The notes: generated from the sequence alone by a model not told the origin. Positions 9,319 through 20,117 are shown, counted from the first letter of the stretch. The stretch: DNA of 64,000 nucleotides from an uncultured Verrucomicrobiales bacterium (GCA_937928735.1 CALFVF010000007.1:32645-96644), one strand, 5' to 3'. Made by a program: numbers and translations.

Positions 9319-9423
9319 TTAGTCTCATTTCGCCGCGTTGTCGCTTCGCTCTATGTGTCCGATTATTTTCCTCATTGGTATGAGGAAACAATCCTAGGTT
9401 TGGATGTGATTTTGGAATAAAAA

Positions 9424-9459
9424 AAGACGAATGATGTATTATAGAACAACATTCGTCTT
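9424..9459 (-). terminator. Hairpin terminator downstream of the LEA-like lipoprotein gene
   Basis: AAGACGAATG...CATTCGTCTT with flanking A/T tracts. Confidence 0.75.
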
Positions 9460-9490
9460 CTTGTGGTAGAGGGTATTGGGGACTTCTAGC

Positions 9491-10084
9491 CTATTTATTC
9501 AGTAGGTTTTTGGCGTCTTTGATTTTGTCCTTGGTCTTATCCATGACTTCTTTGCCAGCGTCCTTGGTCTTATCCATGACTTCTTTACCAGCGCCTGTGG
9601 TCTTATCCATGACTTCTTTGCCAGCGTCCTTGGTCTTATCCATCATCTCTTTACCAGCACCTGTGGTCTTATCCATGACTTCTTTGCCGGCATCCTTGGT
9701 CTTGTCCATAACCTCTTTGGCAGCGCCTGTGGTTTTATCCATGACTTCTTTGCCAGCTTCTTTGGTCTTATCCATCATCTCTTTGGCAGCACCTGTGGTC
9801 TTATCCATGACTTCTTTGCCTGCTTCTTTGGTCTTATCCATCATTTCTTTTCCAGCACCTGTGGTCTTGTCCATGACTTCTTTGCCAGCGTCCTTGGTCT
9901 TATCCATCATTTCTTTGCCAGTGCTTGCTGTTTTGTCAGCTGTGTCTTTCATGGCTTTTCCTGTCGCATCAGCGGCAGTTTCGACGGAGTTTTTAGTGTC
10001 TTCGGCGATTTCACCGGCCTTGTCACATGATGTGAAAAGCATGGCTGCCGGTGTGAGTGCTAAGCATACGAATTTAAGTTTCAT
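9491..10084 (-). CDS. Lipoprotein with tandem 11-residue LEA-like repeats
   Basis: Lipobox region LALTPAAMLFTSC; about a dozen 11-mers of GKEVMDKTTGA / GKEMMDKTKDA type. Confidence 0.85.
   Translation of the reverse strand: MKLKFVCLALTPAAMLFTSCDKAGEIAEDTKNSVETAADATGKAMKDTADKTASTGKEMMDKTKDAGKEVMDKTTGAGKEMMDKTKEAGKEVMDKTTGAAKEMMDKTKEAGKEVMDKTTGAAKEVMDKTKDAGKEVMDKTTGAGKEMMDKTKDAGKEVMDKTTGAGKEVMDKTKDAGKEVMDKTKDKIKDAKNLLNK
9510..9930 (-). repeat. 33-bp (66-bp higher-order) coding tandem repeat within the LEA-like gene
   Basis: Repeated gtccttggtcttatccatgacttctttgccagc / gcctgtggtcttatccatgacttctttgccagc units. Confidence 0.9.
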
Positions 10085-10279
10085 AGTATTTGTTGGAGTA
10101 ATGAATTATGTTTGTCGAAATCATCACGGAGACACAGTATGACGTGATCTGGGTTGTTGATTTCGCTCATTTAGACAATCAACGGAGAGGTATTGTCACA
10201 AAAAAACACTATCCTATGAAGTTGGGAGAAACAAGAACTAAGGTGTTATTGGTGGGGTAAAGTGCTGTTAGAGTGGTAT

Positions 10280-13200
10280 TTATAAAGAGAGAACCATCTC
10301 GAGAGCTTCCTTGAGTTTGGCCTTTGGCTTTGTGCTGCGCAATCTGGGGAATCTCCCAGAATCTACGGTGATGGGGGCGCCATTTCTGGTGAGAATGAGT
10401 CGCTGTGCTTGTATTTCTATCGCACTAAGGCCGGCTCTGGCTGCGGCAATCTTGAGTGTTGTTGTTTGTAGGAGGTTTTGTACGGCCTCAGGTGATTGAC
10501 CGAAGCGGTCTCGCCAAGCATGGGCAACTTCATTGAGCTGGGCGGGGCTATTAAGTTCTGCTAGTTCCTTGTAGGCGCGAATACGCATACTTGGCTCTGT
10601 CATATATGTGGCAGGGATATAGCAGGGAAGGTGATCGGTGTCTGCACATTGTAAGAAATCTCCTTCATTAAAGCTTAGGAAATCAGCACGTAGTGTGATG
10701 TCGATTCTGGCAGTTACTATATTGCCCCTGAGTCGATCAATGGATTGTTTGAGGAGCTGACAGTAGAGATCGAAGCCCACTGCGGCAATGTGACCGGATT
10801 GTTTCGTCCCTAGCAGATTCCCTGCTCCACGGATTTCGAGATCTCTCATGGCGATCTTAAAGCCAGAGCCAAGGGCGGTGTATTCTTGAATCGCATTGAT
10901 TCTCTTGCGAGCATCACCGTGAACTAGGTCTCGTGGCAGCATGAGAATGGCGTAGGCTTTCTCACCACCTCGGCCGACACGACCACGAAGCTGATAGAGA
11001 TCCGCGAGGCCGAAGCGATCGGCACGATCGATAATAATGGTGTTCGCATTGGGGATATCAATTCCGCTTTCAATAATGGTGGTGGCAAGGAGTATGTCAG
11101 ATTCTCCGGCGATAAATGTCTTCATGACGCTCTCTAGCTGGTCTTTTTCCATCTGACCGTGGCCGACAGAGATCGTGGCCTCAGGGATGAGGTCTTGGAT
11201 CTTGTCGCGCATCATCTCGATGGTTTTCACTCGATTATGCAGAAAGAAAACCTGGCCACCACGCTGGAGCTCTTTCTGGATGACATCACGAATGGTTCGC
11301 TCGTCGTAGGCGCAGATGGAGGTTTGAACAGCCACTTTATTGGGAGGGGCTGTGTCAATCGTTGACATGTCGCGCGCACCCATGAGGGAGAGGTAGAGGG
11401 TTCTGGGAATAGGTGTGGCTGAGAGCGTGAGCATGTCGACTTGAGCACAGCGCTCTTTAAATCGTTCTTTATGCTTCACGCCAAAGCGCTGTTCTTCATC
11501 AATAATGCCTAAACCGAGATTTTTAAAGACGACGTCCTGGGAGACTAGACGGTGAGTGCCTATGACGATGTCCACGGTTCCTTCTGCAAGGCCTTTGAGC
11601 GTCTCGCGAATCTCTACTGGTTTACGAAAACGATTGAGTAGCTCAATACGCACTGGGTATTCACTCATGCGTTCACGAAATGTACGCCAGTGCTGCTCAG
11701 CGAGCACTGTTGTCGGGACCATGAGGGCGACTTGAGTTCCCCCGGTGACGGCCTTGAATGCTGCGCGAATGGCTACTTCTGTTTTTCCGAATCCGACATC
11801 CCCACAGATGAGGCGATCCATGGGTTTCTGAGACTCCATGTCGAGCTTGGTGTCTTCGATCGCCTCGATCTGCCCAGGAGTGGGTGTGTAGCGGAAAGAA
11901 TTCTCGAACTCCCACATCCACTGAGTGTCTGCTGGGTGGGGGCGGCTTTCTTGGGTGTGGCGCTCTGCCTGTATTCGTAGGAGCTGGGCGGCGTAGTCGA
12001 GGATGGATTTTTCGGCGGCCTTGCGGGTTTTACTCCAGCGCATGTCTCCAAGTTTGGAGAGCTCTGGTGTTTTCCCTCCCATGCCAACATAGCGCGCGAG
12101 GAGGTGGGACTGATCAATGGGGACGGAGAGAATCGCCTTATCCCGATAGCGAATATGGATTTCCTCATAGCCGTCTTCATCAATTTCGATACCTTGGTAT
12201 CTGCCAATGCCGTATTCACTGTGTACCACAAGATCACCTTTGTGGATGTCTTCGATGGCGGTTTGCGCTCGCTGCTGGCGCTGCTTCTCGAGATTGTTGG
12301 TGCGTCTACGAGTCTGGGGTGTCTGATAGCGGCCAAAGAGCTCGGCCGAGGAGAGAACGGCGAGATGGATGCTCGGAAGGATGAAGCCTTGAGAAAGGGA
12401 ACCTTGCTGGAATGTAATATTCTGAAAGATCTCTTCATCGATGAGTTCTTTAAACCTCTCACGCTCCGAGTCATTTTCTACATAGAGAAAGACCTTCCAT
12501 TGATCTCGCATCCATTCTTTAAGCTGCTGGCTAAACTGGGCGCGCTTGGATTCTTGGAGAACAAAGTCTCCCGCCTCAAAGGAGCCGATAGGACTAGGGA
12601 AGGCCGCCGCGTGGAATAGAGAGACATTCGCATCATCCTCAGGGGCACTAGAGCTCAGAGTGATATGCGATCCAGTGATCGGGGTGTCGCCACTGGCCAC
12701 GAGTAAGTCCTTGGCATGGACATAGTCTGCGACAGTACTTGTCTCCTCGAGTTCGCTGATGGCGATGTGGGCGTGGGTGAGCTTGCGCCGTGAGGTCTGA
12801 GTATCGAGGTCGAACTCTCTGATAGACTCGATCTCGGTGTCAAAGAACTCAAGACGTATCGGGTGTGGATTCTGCCAACTAAAGATATCGAGAATACCAC
12901 CTCGCTGAGCATACTGACCACGGGTGTGGATCTGGGACACTCGCTCGAAGTTATGTTCCTCTAGTGTAAGAATGAGATTCTCAGGGTCGTGGTCGAGTCC
13001 GACTTTCAGAGAAAGGTGGGTTTTCTGTGAGGTACTTAATGGCGGGGCAGGTTCTGAGAGTGCATCTGGACTCAGGATGACGATCTGTGATGAGTCCAGA
13101 GTGGCTGCTTGGGCGATTGCTTTGAGAGCAATCAGGCGCTCTGCCCGCGCCTCTGGATCAGTAACTTGATTGTTATTCCCCTGGTCACTGTACTCGGGTA

Positions 13201-13465
13201 AGAAAATAGGCTCGATGCCCCAGAGTGGTAATTCGGTAGCGAGCCTTTCCCTTGTTCTGGATTGGGGGTGGGTGAGCCAGATTCGATTGGATGATTCCTT
13301 GTGAAGGGTGCTAAGGATCGCTGCATAAAAGGAAAGAGCTGACTCAGTGACTGGCCCCAGTAGGGTGTCTGAATCTCGCTGTGTCGTAGCACGGAGAAAG
13401 TGCTGGCAGAAGTCTTTCTCAGCGAGTGCAGACTCTAGACATGGGAATGATGATGTAGTCGCCAT
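10280..13465 (-). CDS. mfd: Transcription-repair coupling factor
   Basis: 1061 aa; [67 protein letters not shown]. Confidence 0.97.
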   Translation of the reverse strand: MATTSSFPCLESALAEKDFCQHFLRATTQRDSDTLLGPVTESALSFYAAILSTLHKESSNRIWLTHPQSRTRERLATELPLWGIEPIFLPEYSDQGNNNQVTDPEARAERLIALKAIAQAATLDSSQIVILSPDALSEPAPPLSTSQKTHLSLKVGLDHDPENLILTLEEHNFERVSQIHTRGQYAQRGGILDIFSWQNPHPIRLEFFDTEIESIREFDLDTQTSRRKLTHAHIAISELEETSTVADYVHAKDLLVASGDTPITGSHITLSSSAPEDDANVSLFHAAAFPSPIGSFEAGDFVLQESKRAQFSQQLKEWMRDQWKVFLYVENDSERERFKELIDEEIFQNITFQQGSLSQGFILPSIHLAVLSSAELFGRYQTPQTRRRTNNLEKQRQQRAQTAIEDIHKGDLVVHSEYGIGRYQGIEIDEDGYEEIHIRYRDKAILSVPIDQSHLLARYVGMGGKTPELSKLGDMRWSKTRKAAEKSILDYAAQLLRIQAERHTQESRPHPADTQWMWEFENSFRYTPTPGQIEAIEDTKLDMESQKPMDRLICGDVGFGKTEVAIRAAFKAVTGGTQVALMVPTTVLAEQHWRTFRERMSEYPVRIELLNRFRKPVEIRETLKGLAEGTVDIVIGTHRLVSQDVVFKNLGLGIIDEEQRFGVKHKERFKERCAQVDMLTLSATPIPRTLYLSLMGARDMSTIDTAPPNKVAVQTSICAYDERTIRDVIQKELQRGGQVFFLHNRVKTIEMMRDKIQDLIPEATISVGHGQMEKDQLESVMKTFIAGESDILLATTIIESGIDIPNANTIIIDRADRFGLADLYQLRGRVGRGGEKAYAILMLPRDLVHGDARKRINAIQEYTALGSGFKIAMRDLEIRGAGNLLGTKQSGHIAAVGFDLYCQLLKQSIDRLRGNIVTARIDITLRADFLSFNEGDFLQCADTDHLPCYIPATYMTEPSMRIRAYKELAELNSPAQLNEVAHAWRDRFGQSPEAVQNLLQTTTLKIAAARAGLSAIEIQAQRLILTRNGAPITVDSGRFPRLRSTKPKAKLKEALEMVLSL

Positions 13466-13613
13466 GGAAGACGAGAAGCCTCATCTCGCTGGGAGTTTCT
13501 GTCAAGTTCTGCTCGATACTCAACTGAGTAGGTATAAGAAGACATCGGGTTAAAAAAGAATTTGAGTTCACCCTAAAGTGACATATTTTCCTGAGATCAT
13601 ACAAAAAAATAGA

Positions 13614-14045
13614 ATGAAAGCTTTAGATTTAACAAAAGATGTTCCGCGTAGTCCGCGTGTTAGCCTTGGTGGGTATGTGGTTGCAGCAAGAGCACTCGAT
13701 AAGTGCCGATCCGTAGTCGCAGGAAGTGCAGGGGAGTATCATTATGCCTGCCCACTGGATAATTTGTTTTTTGAATTTAGTGGAATTAGCAGTGATGCGT
13801 TTAAGGACTTCGTGGCAACAGGGGCTGATGACGCCGCTGTAGGCCAATGGATCACAGAGAACGCCAAAGAGAGAAGTCAGGAGGAAATCGTGCAGTGGAA
13901 TAATGACCTTCGCTATAAGAGAATTAGCGAAATGCCCATTGAGCTGCAGGTGTTCTTAGAGGGCTACATTGCCGAGTTTCTACCAGCAAATAAGGTCGTC
14001 TATCACTGGTTTGATGTCTACGACATCGAGGAGAATAGAATATAA
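13614..14045 (+). CDS. DUF5069 domain protein
   Basis: MKALDLTKDVPRSPRVSLGGYVVAARALDKCRSVVAG... typical DUF5069 start; upstream ATG at 13578 also possible. Confidence 0.75.
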   Translation: MKALDLTKDVPRSPRVSLGGYVVAARALDKCRSVVAGSAGEYHYACPLDNLFFEFSGISSDAFKDFVATGADDAAVGQWITENAKERSQEEIVQWNNDLRYKRISEMPIELQVFLEGYIAEFLPANKVVYHWFDVYDIEENRI

Positions 14046-14137
14046 AGCGAGAGCTTAGTATGATGAATGACTGCGGCGAAGATGATTCGCTGCTGTGATG
14101 ATTTAATACTGTACTCACTGGGAGGTGGTTCTAGGTT

Positions 14138-15487
14138 TTGCCTATGGATCACCTCTCTAAGAATGCGAAACTCTTTATTTGGTTTCGCGTTCTGTTTCAC
14201 TGCCGGTTCTATTACCCGGTCTTGGCAGTGTTGTTCCTTGATCTGGGATTGACGATTTCTCAGTACGTGATTCTCAATGGGGTCTGGGCACTCACCATTG
14301 TTTTATTAGAAGTGCCGTCGGGTGCTCTGGCAGATCTCATAGGCAGGAAGCGTATGCTAGTGAGTGCAGCCGCTCTCATGATGGCAGAAATGGCGCTCCT
14401 CTTATTCGCGCCTATCGGTGGAGGTGGCTGGTTATTTGCTGTGTGTATTCTTAACCGTATTCTAGCAGGAATGGCAGAGGCAGCATCGAGTGGTGCCGAT
14501 GAGGCCCTCGCCTATGACTCACTGGCAGAGGAGAAGAGAGATAGTGTCTGGGATGAGGTGCTTGCGAGACTCGGGCGTAGGCGCTCGCTGGGGATGGCTG
14601 TGGCGATGATCCTGGGAGCTGCTGTTTACGATAGAGAGCTGATTGTGAATGTAGGAGCGTTTTTAGGTCTAGAGCTTTCACTGGAGAACCTATCCCAGGG
14701 ACTAGTGATTAAGTTACCGATATGGCTCTGCTTCCTGCAGGCAGCGTGTTGTTTTTGGCTATCACTGCGCTTTGATGATATCGAAGAACTAAGAGAAGAT
14801 AAGACAACTGAAGTGTCCCAATGGACGTTAATCATGAGACAAACATGGAGTTCTGTTCTTTGGATAGTGACTCAGAGGTCTGTATTGCTGCTTATCTGTG
14901 GTGCTTTGATTGTGGATATGTTTGTGAGAAATTTTGCGACGTTATCGAGCCAGTTTTATCGGTTTTTAGGTATTCCTGAGTATGGTTTTGGGCTCTGTGG
15001 CTGCCTTGTGGCTCTCTCTCTCTTTCTAGTGCCTTACTTCGCGAAGCGTTCTGTTAGGAAATATGGGGTGCGTGGTAATCTCGTGCTGGTTTTTCTATTA
15101 GCAGCTGCAGGGTTAAGTCTACTCGCACTCTTGCGTGGCCCGCTGGGGGTACTTGGGGCTGTCGTTGTGATGATGTCTATTAGTTATAGCACCTTTGTTG
15201 TGAGTAAATTTCTCAATCAGCAGGCTCCCTCAAGAAACAGGGCGACTATCTTGAGTGTGAAAGGGCTCTTTTTTAACTTGGGCTATGCAGTGTTCTCCGT
15301 GGGCTTTGCCCAAGTGATGTCGTGGAACGTGGAGCGCTTCCAAGTCATCGATGTGGATCAAGCGCCTGATCATGCCTTTGAGTCCGTGCTTAAGATGACG
15401 CCTCTCGTCTTTCTCGCTGTGGTGCTTAGTTATGCTATAGTCTCTTATTGTCTGCTCTGGAATCGAGGAGAGAAAGCTCTCTCTTGA
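14138..15487 (+). CDS. MFS transporter
   Basis: Multiple TM helices; EVPSGALADLIGRKRMLVSAA MFS signature loop; ATG alternative at 14144. Confidence 0.85.
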   Translation: MPMDHLSKNAKLFIWFRVLFHCRFYYPVLAVLFLDLGLTISQYVILNGVWALTIVLLEVPSGALADLIGRKRMLVSAAALMMAEMALLLFAPIGGGGWLFAVCILNRILAGMAEAASSGADEALAYDSLAEEKRDSVWDEVLARLGRRRSLGMAVAMILGAAVYDRELIVNVGAFLGLELSLENLSQGLVIKLPIWLCFLQAACCFWLSLRFDDIEELREDKTTEVSQWTLIMRQTWSSVLWIVTQRSVLLLICGALIVDMFVRNFATLSSQFYRFLGIPEYGFGLCGCLVALSLFLVPYFAKRSVRKYGVRGNLVLVFLLAAAGLSLLALLRGPLGVLGAVVVMMSISYSTFVVSKFLNQQAPSRNRATILSVKGLFFNLGYAVFSVGFAQVMSWNVERFQVIDVDQAPDHAFESVLKMTPLVFLAVVLSYAIVSYCLLWNRGEKALS

Positions 15488-15555
15488 GGAGGGGGATGAC
15501 AGGGTAGACGGGATCAAGATGATGCGTTTTTCCATATCTAACAGTCTAGTTTTGG

Positions 15556-15963
15556 CTATGGGCTGGGAGTCGTGACTTGTTTGTTAGTCGTTTGTCTCTT
15601 GAGTAAAATCACTTTGCCAGGCTGAATAAGGAGGTCAGCTTTGATTTGTTCTGCAATGTTTGCTAATGCATCTAGTTTTGTGATATTTTTCTCAACTAGT
15701 TTTACCTTTGTTCTGTGCAGAGATTGAAACCCTTTTAGGCTAACATGTATTCTGTGCTCCTTTGGTATATCTCCTTTTTGTTCTATAAAACCGATAACGT
15801 CTTGAACTGATCCATCTGGATAATCTACAAAGGGAATAATTAGATCGACTAATCGCTGAGTCGTCGCTTCTATAGATAATGGAGTGTGTGGAGCAACAGG
15901 ATCAAAGGCTTTCACTGACGACACAGAAATCGCTAAAACCATGACTATGTGTTTCGTCATCAT
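15556..15963 (-). CDS. Secreted hypothetical protein, STN/secretin-N-like fold suspected
   Basis: N-terminal hydrophobic signal; VQDVIGFIEQKGD...ITKLDALANIAEQIKADLLIQPGKVIL pattern. Confidence 0.4.
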   Translation of the reverse strand: MMTKHIVMVLAISVSSVKAFDPVAPHTPLSIEATTQRLVDLIIPFVDYPDGSVQDVIGFIEQKGDIPKEHRIHVSLKGFQSLHRTKVKLVEKNITKLDALANIAEQIKADLLIQPGKVILLKRQTTNKQVTTPSP

Positions 15964-15995
15964 TGATAGAGCTGAACTCTTGAAGACTACAGGCC

Positions 15996-17315
15996 TTAGT
16001 TGATCTTCCAGATTTCGCAGAGCTGATTCTCTGCGGTGTTGTCTGTGGAGAATCTTGTGGTTTGGCCTAGGTAGACAGCGCGCACATTTTGGCTTTCTGC
16101 CTTGAGTCCATTGACGACAGAGGCACTTCTTGTCGCGCGCTTGGCAGAGAGTGTTTGGTTCGAGCTGGCGTCTCCAGTGGTTGAGGCGTAGCCAACAACG
16201 AGGAAGAAGGAGTCGGGCTCTGTGGAGGCGAGGCGAGATTTGATCGTTTCTACATCTGTGAGTGTGACGTGAGATTCACCTTGGGAGAATTTGACCTGGT
16301 GGATGATCTGCGCATTCAGTGTGTCCCCGATTCGCGTGTAGGCTCCTTCGAGCTTATCGGGTGTGAGGCCTTCTAGCTGCTGCAGTCCTGCGTAGAGTGC
16401 TGCGGCTTTTGGTGAGAGGTTATCGGAGGAGTCGACAAATAAGGTCGCTTTGTCGATCTCTGCGCGTAGGCGCTGGAGTTCGCGCTTGAGGTCATTATTC
16501 TCTGGGCGGAGCTCGTCGAGTTCTGCACGTAGAAGTTCGAGGGTGGCGGGGTTTTGAGTGGCGAGTTGGGATTGGTTTGCTTCTAGCTGCTGGCGTAGTT
16601 CTGTATTTTCTGTACTGAGTGTTAGGCTGCGATTAAGCTCTTCTTCGAGGGCTTTTTTGACATCTGTGAGTTCTTCCAGAGAAGGGCGGCGGCTAAATTC
16701 GAGGAGCTTTCCGCGCTCAATTTCAAGTTGAGAGAGGGTTTGTGTGAGTTGTGTCTTAAGCTGGGGCGCGTCTTGTGCGCTGAGGCGCAGTTGTGCCATT
16801 TGGGTCTCTAAGTTTTTGACTTGAATGCTGAGGGTTGAGTTCAGTTGCTGGCTAGCGTTGAGCGCTTGAGTGGTATTGGAGACGGCTCCTTCTTTTTTGG
16901 CTAAAGCTGCTTCTAGGCCTGTGAGTGTCTGGACAAGTAGGCTTGTGTCTTTTTGAATTCTTTCGGCAATATGGCTGGCATTCTCTGTGTCGAGAGCGGG
17001 CATGCCTCTGGCCTGGCGCTCGGCACTGAGCTCGGTCTGGAGAGCTGCGTTTTGCTGGCGAATGATGTCGATGTCACTGCTAAGGTCGCCTTTATTGGAT
17101 GATTTAAAGGCGAGTAGGACAAGAAAGGCGATAAGTAGAAAGGCGACTAAGATGAGAAGCTCAAGTATACCTGAGCGGCTCTGTGGGGCACTTTGGGCGA
17201 GAGCTGGAGAAACCTGCTGAGGTGGAGCACTTGGGAGATTAGACGGTAGGGCGGGGGGAACCTGCCCAGTGTCTTGTGAGCTCGTGTTGGTGGGTTGATT
17301 ATCGTTCTCTGGCAT
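15996..17315 (-). CDS. Membrane-anchored long coiled-coil protein with C-terminal OmpA/MotB-like domain
   Basis: TM ELLILVAFLLIAFLVLLAF, ~230 aa heptad-rich region, C-terminal FFLVVGYASTTGDASSNQTLSAKRATRSASVVNGL. Confidence 0.65.
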   Translation of the reverse strand: MPENDNQPTNTSSQDTGQVPPALPSNLPSAPPQQVSPALAQSAPQSRSGILELLILVAFLLIAFLVLLAFKSSNKGDLSSDIDIIRQQNAALQTELSAERQARGMPALDTENASHIAERIQKDTSLLVQTLTGLEAALAKKEGAVSNTTQALNASQQLNSTLSIQVKNLETQMAQLRLSAQDAPQLKTQLTQTLSQLEIERGKLLEFSRRPSLEELTDVKKALEEELNRSLTLSTENTELRQQLEANQSQLATQNPATLELLRAELDELRPENNDLKRELQRLRAEIDKATLFVDSSDNLSPKAAALYAGLQQLEGLTPDKLEGAYTRIGDTLNAQIIHQVKFSQGESHVTLTDVETIKSRLASTEPDSFFLVVGYASTTGDASSNQTLSAKRATRSASVVNGLKAESQNVRAVYLGQTTRFSTDNTAENQLCEIWKIN

Positions 17316-17423
17316 AGTGTAGTGAATGTGAAGGCTAGTTTGGTAGCGAGTTTTTTAGCGCACCGCAAGTCTGGACTCGGGGAGAGTGCGAGCTCAGGGC
17401 TATCTCAGGAGATTGGGCATTTA

Positions 17424-17448
17424 TACCAACTCAAAAAACTAACTGGTA
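17424..17448. repeat. Interspersed repeat copy 3; the extended repeat overlaps the stop codon of the HAD gene (17449-17451)
   Basis: Identical 32 bp to copy 2. Confidence 0.95.
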
Positions 17449-18081
17449 TTAGAGACCCAGTAAGCGCAATATCTCATCAGGTTCTGAGGCGAGATGGGTG
17501 GGGTTCTCTGCGTGGAGTGCCTTGTAGCTATTAAAACCCCAGAGTACAGCGATGATCTCGCAGCCTGCTTGGTGGGCGGCTTTGATGTCGCGCTCTTCAT
17601 CTCCGATGTAGACGAGTTCCTCGGGTAGGCAGCCGACATTCTCACAGATAGAGCGGATGAATTTCGCTTTTCCAGTGAGCTTATTACAGCTTTCGATAAA
17701 ATCGAACTCGGTGTCGAGCTGATGCCTGAGGAGGAAGTCTTTGACGTTTTCGGTACGGTTAGAGGTCAAAATGGCAAGGTTCTCGACCTGAGGCCGAATC
17801 TGGCGGATGATTTCTGAAATACCCTCGAATGGATCAATGGAGGCGATATTCTTACGCAGTAGCCGGGTGCCCTTGGCGACGAGGTAGGGGAGCTTGAGCT
17901 TTGGGACCTTGAGCTCGCTGAGTAGCTCTGAGAGGGGGAGGTCTCGGAGGGTGGAGACTTCTTCTTGCTGCACCACTCGTAAGTCATGTTCTTTCGCCAG
18001 CTTATTGTAGACTTCTAGACCGCTGGAGAATGAGTCCGCAATTGTGCCATCGAAATCAAAGAGTACTGTGTTGTATTTCAT
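17449..18081 (-). CDS. HAD-family hydrolase, phosphoglycolate phosphatase-like
   Basis: VLFDFDGTIADSFSSGLEVYN, LAILTSNRTENV, VYIGDEERDIKAAHQAG. Confidence 0.85.
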   Translation of the reverse strand: MKYNTVLFDFDGTIADSFSSGLEVYNKLAKEHDLRVVQQEEVSTLRDLPLSELLSELKVPKLKLPYLVAKGTRLLRKNIASIDPFEGISEIIRQIRPQVENLAILTSNRTENVKDFLLRHQLDTEFDFIESCNKLTGKAKFIRSICENVGCLPEELVYIGDEERDIKAAHQAGCEIIAVLWGFNSYKALHAENPTHLASEPDEILRLLGL

Positions 18082-19124
18082 TATTTACGAAGGACAAGTG
18101 TGTTGAGACGCAGATTTGGGTCAATGTCGCAGTCTAGTGTGCTGTATTGTTTCCGCAGGTGCTTGTGAAGTGTTATGTAGGCAATCATGGCGGCATTGTC
18201 CGTGCTGAGTGTGGGGGAGCAGACAAGGAGAGTTTTGTTGGCTGCCTCACAGGCTGACTGGAGGGTATCGCGCAGTGATTGGTTACAGGAAACACCGCCA
18301 GAGAGTGTGATGAGGGGGCAAGAGAGTGATTCGGCAGCAAGGAGGGTGCGTTTCACTAGAACATCGATCACACTCTGCTGGAAGGAGGCGCAGATATCAG
18401 GAATTTGCTCTTGAGAAATCTGGCCGTCTTTTGGACTTAGATCACTGAGGGTGTAGAGAACGGCTGTTTTTAGCCCTGAGAATGAGAAGTCATAGGGGGC
18501 GTCTTTGATGCGGGATCTGGGGAATGCGTAGGCAGTGGGGTCACCTAGTTTGGCGGCTTTTTCGATTTCTGGGCCACCTGGGTAGGGGAGGCCGAGCATC
18601 TTTGCGACTTTGTCAAATGCTTCTCCTGCGGCATCATCACGAGTTTTTCCCACCAGAGCGTAGTCATCAAAGGCTCTGGTGTGGAGCAGCATGGTGTGAC
18701 CGCCAGAGACGATGAGGGCAAGATTAGGGAGTATGCCGGTCTTTGTTTCTAAGAAAGGAGATAGGAGATGCCCCTCCATGTGGTTCACTGAGACAAAGGG
18801 CTTCCCCGCGGCAAGTGCCATCGCCTTCGCGGCTGTGTGGCCGATCATGAGAGATGAGGCGAGACCTGGCCCTGCTGTGGCACCATAACAATCAATATCC
18901 TCTAGTGCCACACCTGCATTTTGCAGCGCTTGCTCGATGAGTGGGCGAAGAGTCAGTGAGTGTGTGCGTGAAGCAAGTTCTGGAACCACTCCTCCGTACT
19001 CTCTGTGCAGATCAATTTGGGAGCTGATTTCTGAGCTGAGTATCTGTGTCTCTGTTTTGTCTCCACGAAGAATGGCGACCGCTGTTTCATCACAGCTGGA
19101 TTCTATGGCTAAGGTGATTTGCAA
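18081..19124 (-). CDS. tsaD: tRNA N6-adenosine threonylcarbamoyltransferase
   Basis: LAIESSCDETAVAIL, HMEGHLLSPF, SGGHTML, ITLSGGVSCNQSLR. Confidence 0.96.
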   Translation of the reverse strand: MQITLAIESSCDETAVAILRGDKTETQILSSEISSQIDLHREYGGVVPELASRTHSLTLRPLIEQALQNAGVALEDIDCYGATAGPGLASSLMIGHTAAKAMALAAGKPFVSVNHMEGHLLSPFLETKTGILPNLALIVSGGHTMLLHTRAFDDYALVGKTRDDAAGEAFDKVAKMLGLPYPGGPEIEKAAKLGDPTAYAFPRSRIKDAPYDFSFSGLKTAVLYTLSDLSPKDGQISQEQIPDICASFQQSVIDVLVKRTLLAAESLSCPLITLSGGVSCNQSLRDTLQSACEAANKTLLVCSPTLSTDNAAMIAYITLHKHLRKQYSTLDCDIDPNLRLNTLVLRK

Positions 19125-19153
19125 ACTGCACGGAGTGAAATGGAGAAGTCAGC

Positions 19154-20047
19154 CTACTTCAATACAATACTCATATGAATGTGAGAGCGGCTTCCCTCAA
19201 AGTCCCAGAAGAAATCACCAATATTGCACTTGAAGTCCCAGGCACCTCCATCAATACAGCGTTTGAGAGGCTCTTCATTGTAGAAGCTCAGTGTGGCCTT
19301 CTCCCAGCCTCCTTGGTCATTAATGATTGCTTGGAGATGGTGGCGCACCGCAGGTGTGAAAATGCTGACACGCTCCTGCCAAGTGTCACGCAGGGCGGCT
19401 TTGGCAGATTCTGGTAGGGCACTATAGCTCTGGGCGGCTGGGATTTTAGAAGGTTGACTGGCAATGGCTTTTTGACCTAGCTGGAGATAGGATGGGTTAT
19501 GGATAGATTTCCAGAGTCTTAGAAGCTGCTCTTCTTCGATTTTCCACAGGTTAGGTGGATTCGCTCCTAGGAGTACTGGGCCAAATTCCTTAAGCTCATG
19601 ATCTGCAATGACTACCTGCACGACAGTGAGATGGTGCTCTGCCAGGCGAAATGCAAAATTCTTGTCTGTACGCGGATCACCAAAGACTGCGACGTAGTAG
19701 TTGCCAAGGCCATCATCTTGATCAGCGACCTTGTGCGCCATTTTGAGACCTTTTTTTGAGAGTAAGAGCGAAAGCGTGTGATCGAGGTGCTTTCTCTGAT
19801 CTTTATTGAGCTCTTTGATCTGTAAACCGTGGCGAACTCCTCCCGTGTACTGCATTTGCCAGCGATTCTCTGTGTCATCGAGTGAGCCTAGCATGCTCTT
19901 CTGTTGTGCGCCTGTTAGACTCTCGAGAAGAGTAGTAGTGCTCTTGCGCAGCTGCTCGCTGAACTGGGAGGAGCCGTGCGAGTGATTCGAGTGAGCACTC
20001 AGGACAAGAGTGGAGAGTAGGCTAAAGAAGAGAACAAGTAATTTCAT
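19154..20047 (-). CDS. DUF3500-like secreted protein
   Basis: Signal peptide plus MQYTGGVRHGLQIKELNKDQRKHLDHTL...YYVAVFGDPRTDKNFAFRLAEHHLTVVQVV. Confidence 0.7.
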   Translation of the reverse strand: MKLLVLFFSLLSTLVLSAHSNHSHGSSQFSEQLRKSTTTLLESLTGAQQKSMLGSLDDTENRWQMQYTGGVRHGLQIKELNKDQRKHLDHTLSLLLSKKGLKMAHKVADQDDGLGNYYVAVFGDPRTDKNFAFRLAEHHLTVVQVVIADHELKEFGPVLLGANPPNLWKIEEEQLLRLWKSIHNPSYLQLGQKAIASQPSKIPAAQSYSALPESAKAALRDTWQERVSIFTPAVRHHLQAIINDQGGWEKATLSFYNEEPLKRCIDGGAWDFKCNIGDFFWDFEGSRSHIHMSIVLK

Positions 20048-20117
20048 AGGGTTGTGGTTTTCTAGCTTACATCTGGAACTCAGACAATCATCGACTTCAA
20101 AAAGAAGCGACTGGTTG

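Noticed and set aside
9510-9930. CRISPR-like periodicity of ~33 bp
   Set aside because: No distinct spacers; the units are contiguous coding repeats in one frame.
9510-10142. 210-aa plus-strand ORF with MTSLPASLVLS repeats
   Set aside because: Antisense mirror of the LEA-like gene; arises from the 33-bp period. The minus-strand ORF has a lipoprotein signal and a sensible composition.
11773-12619. Long alternative ORFs (233 aa minus, 166 and 171 aa plus) within mfd
   Set aside because: Fully inside the mfd reading frame, with no recognisable domains.
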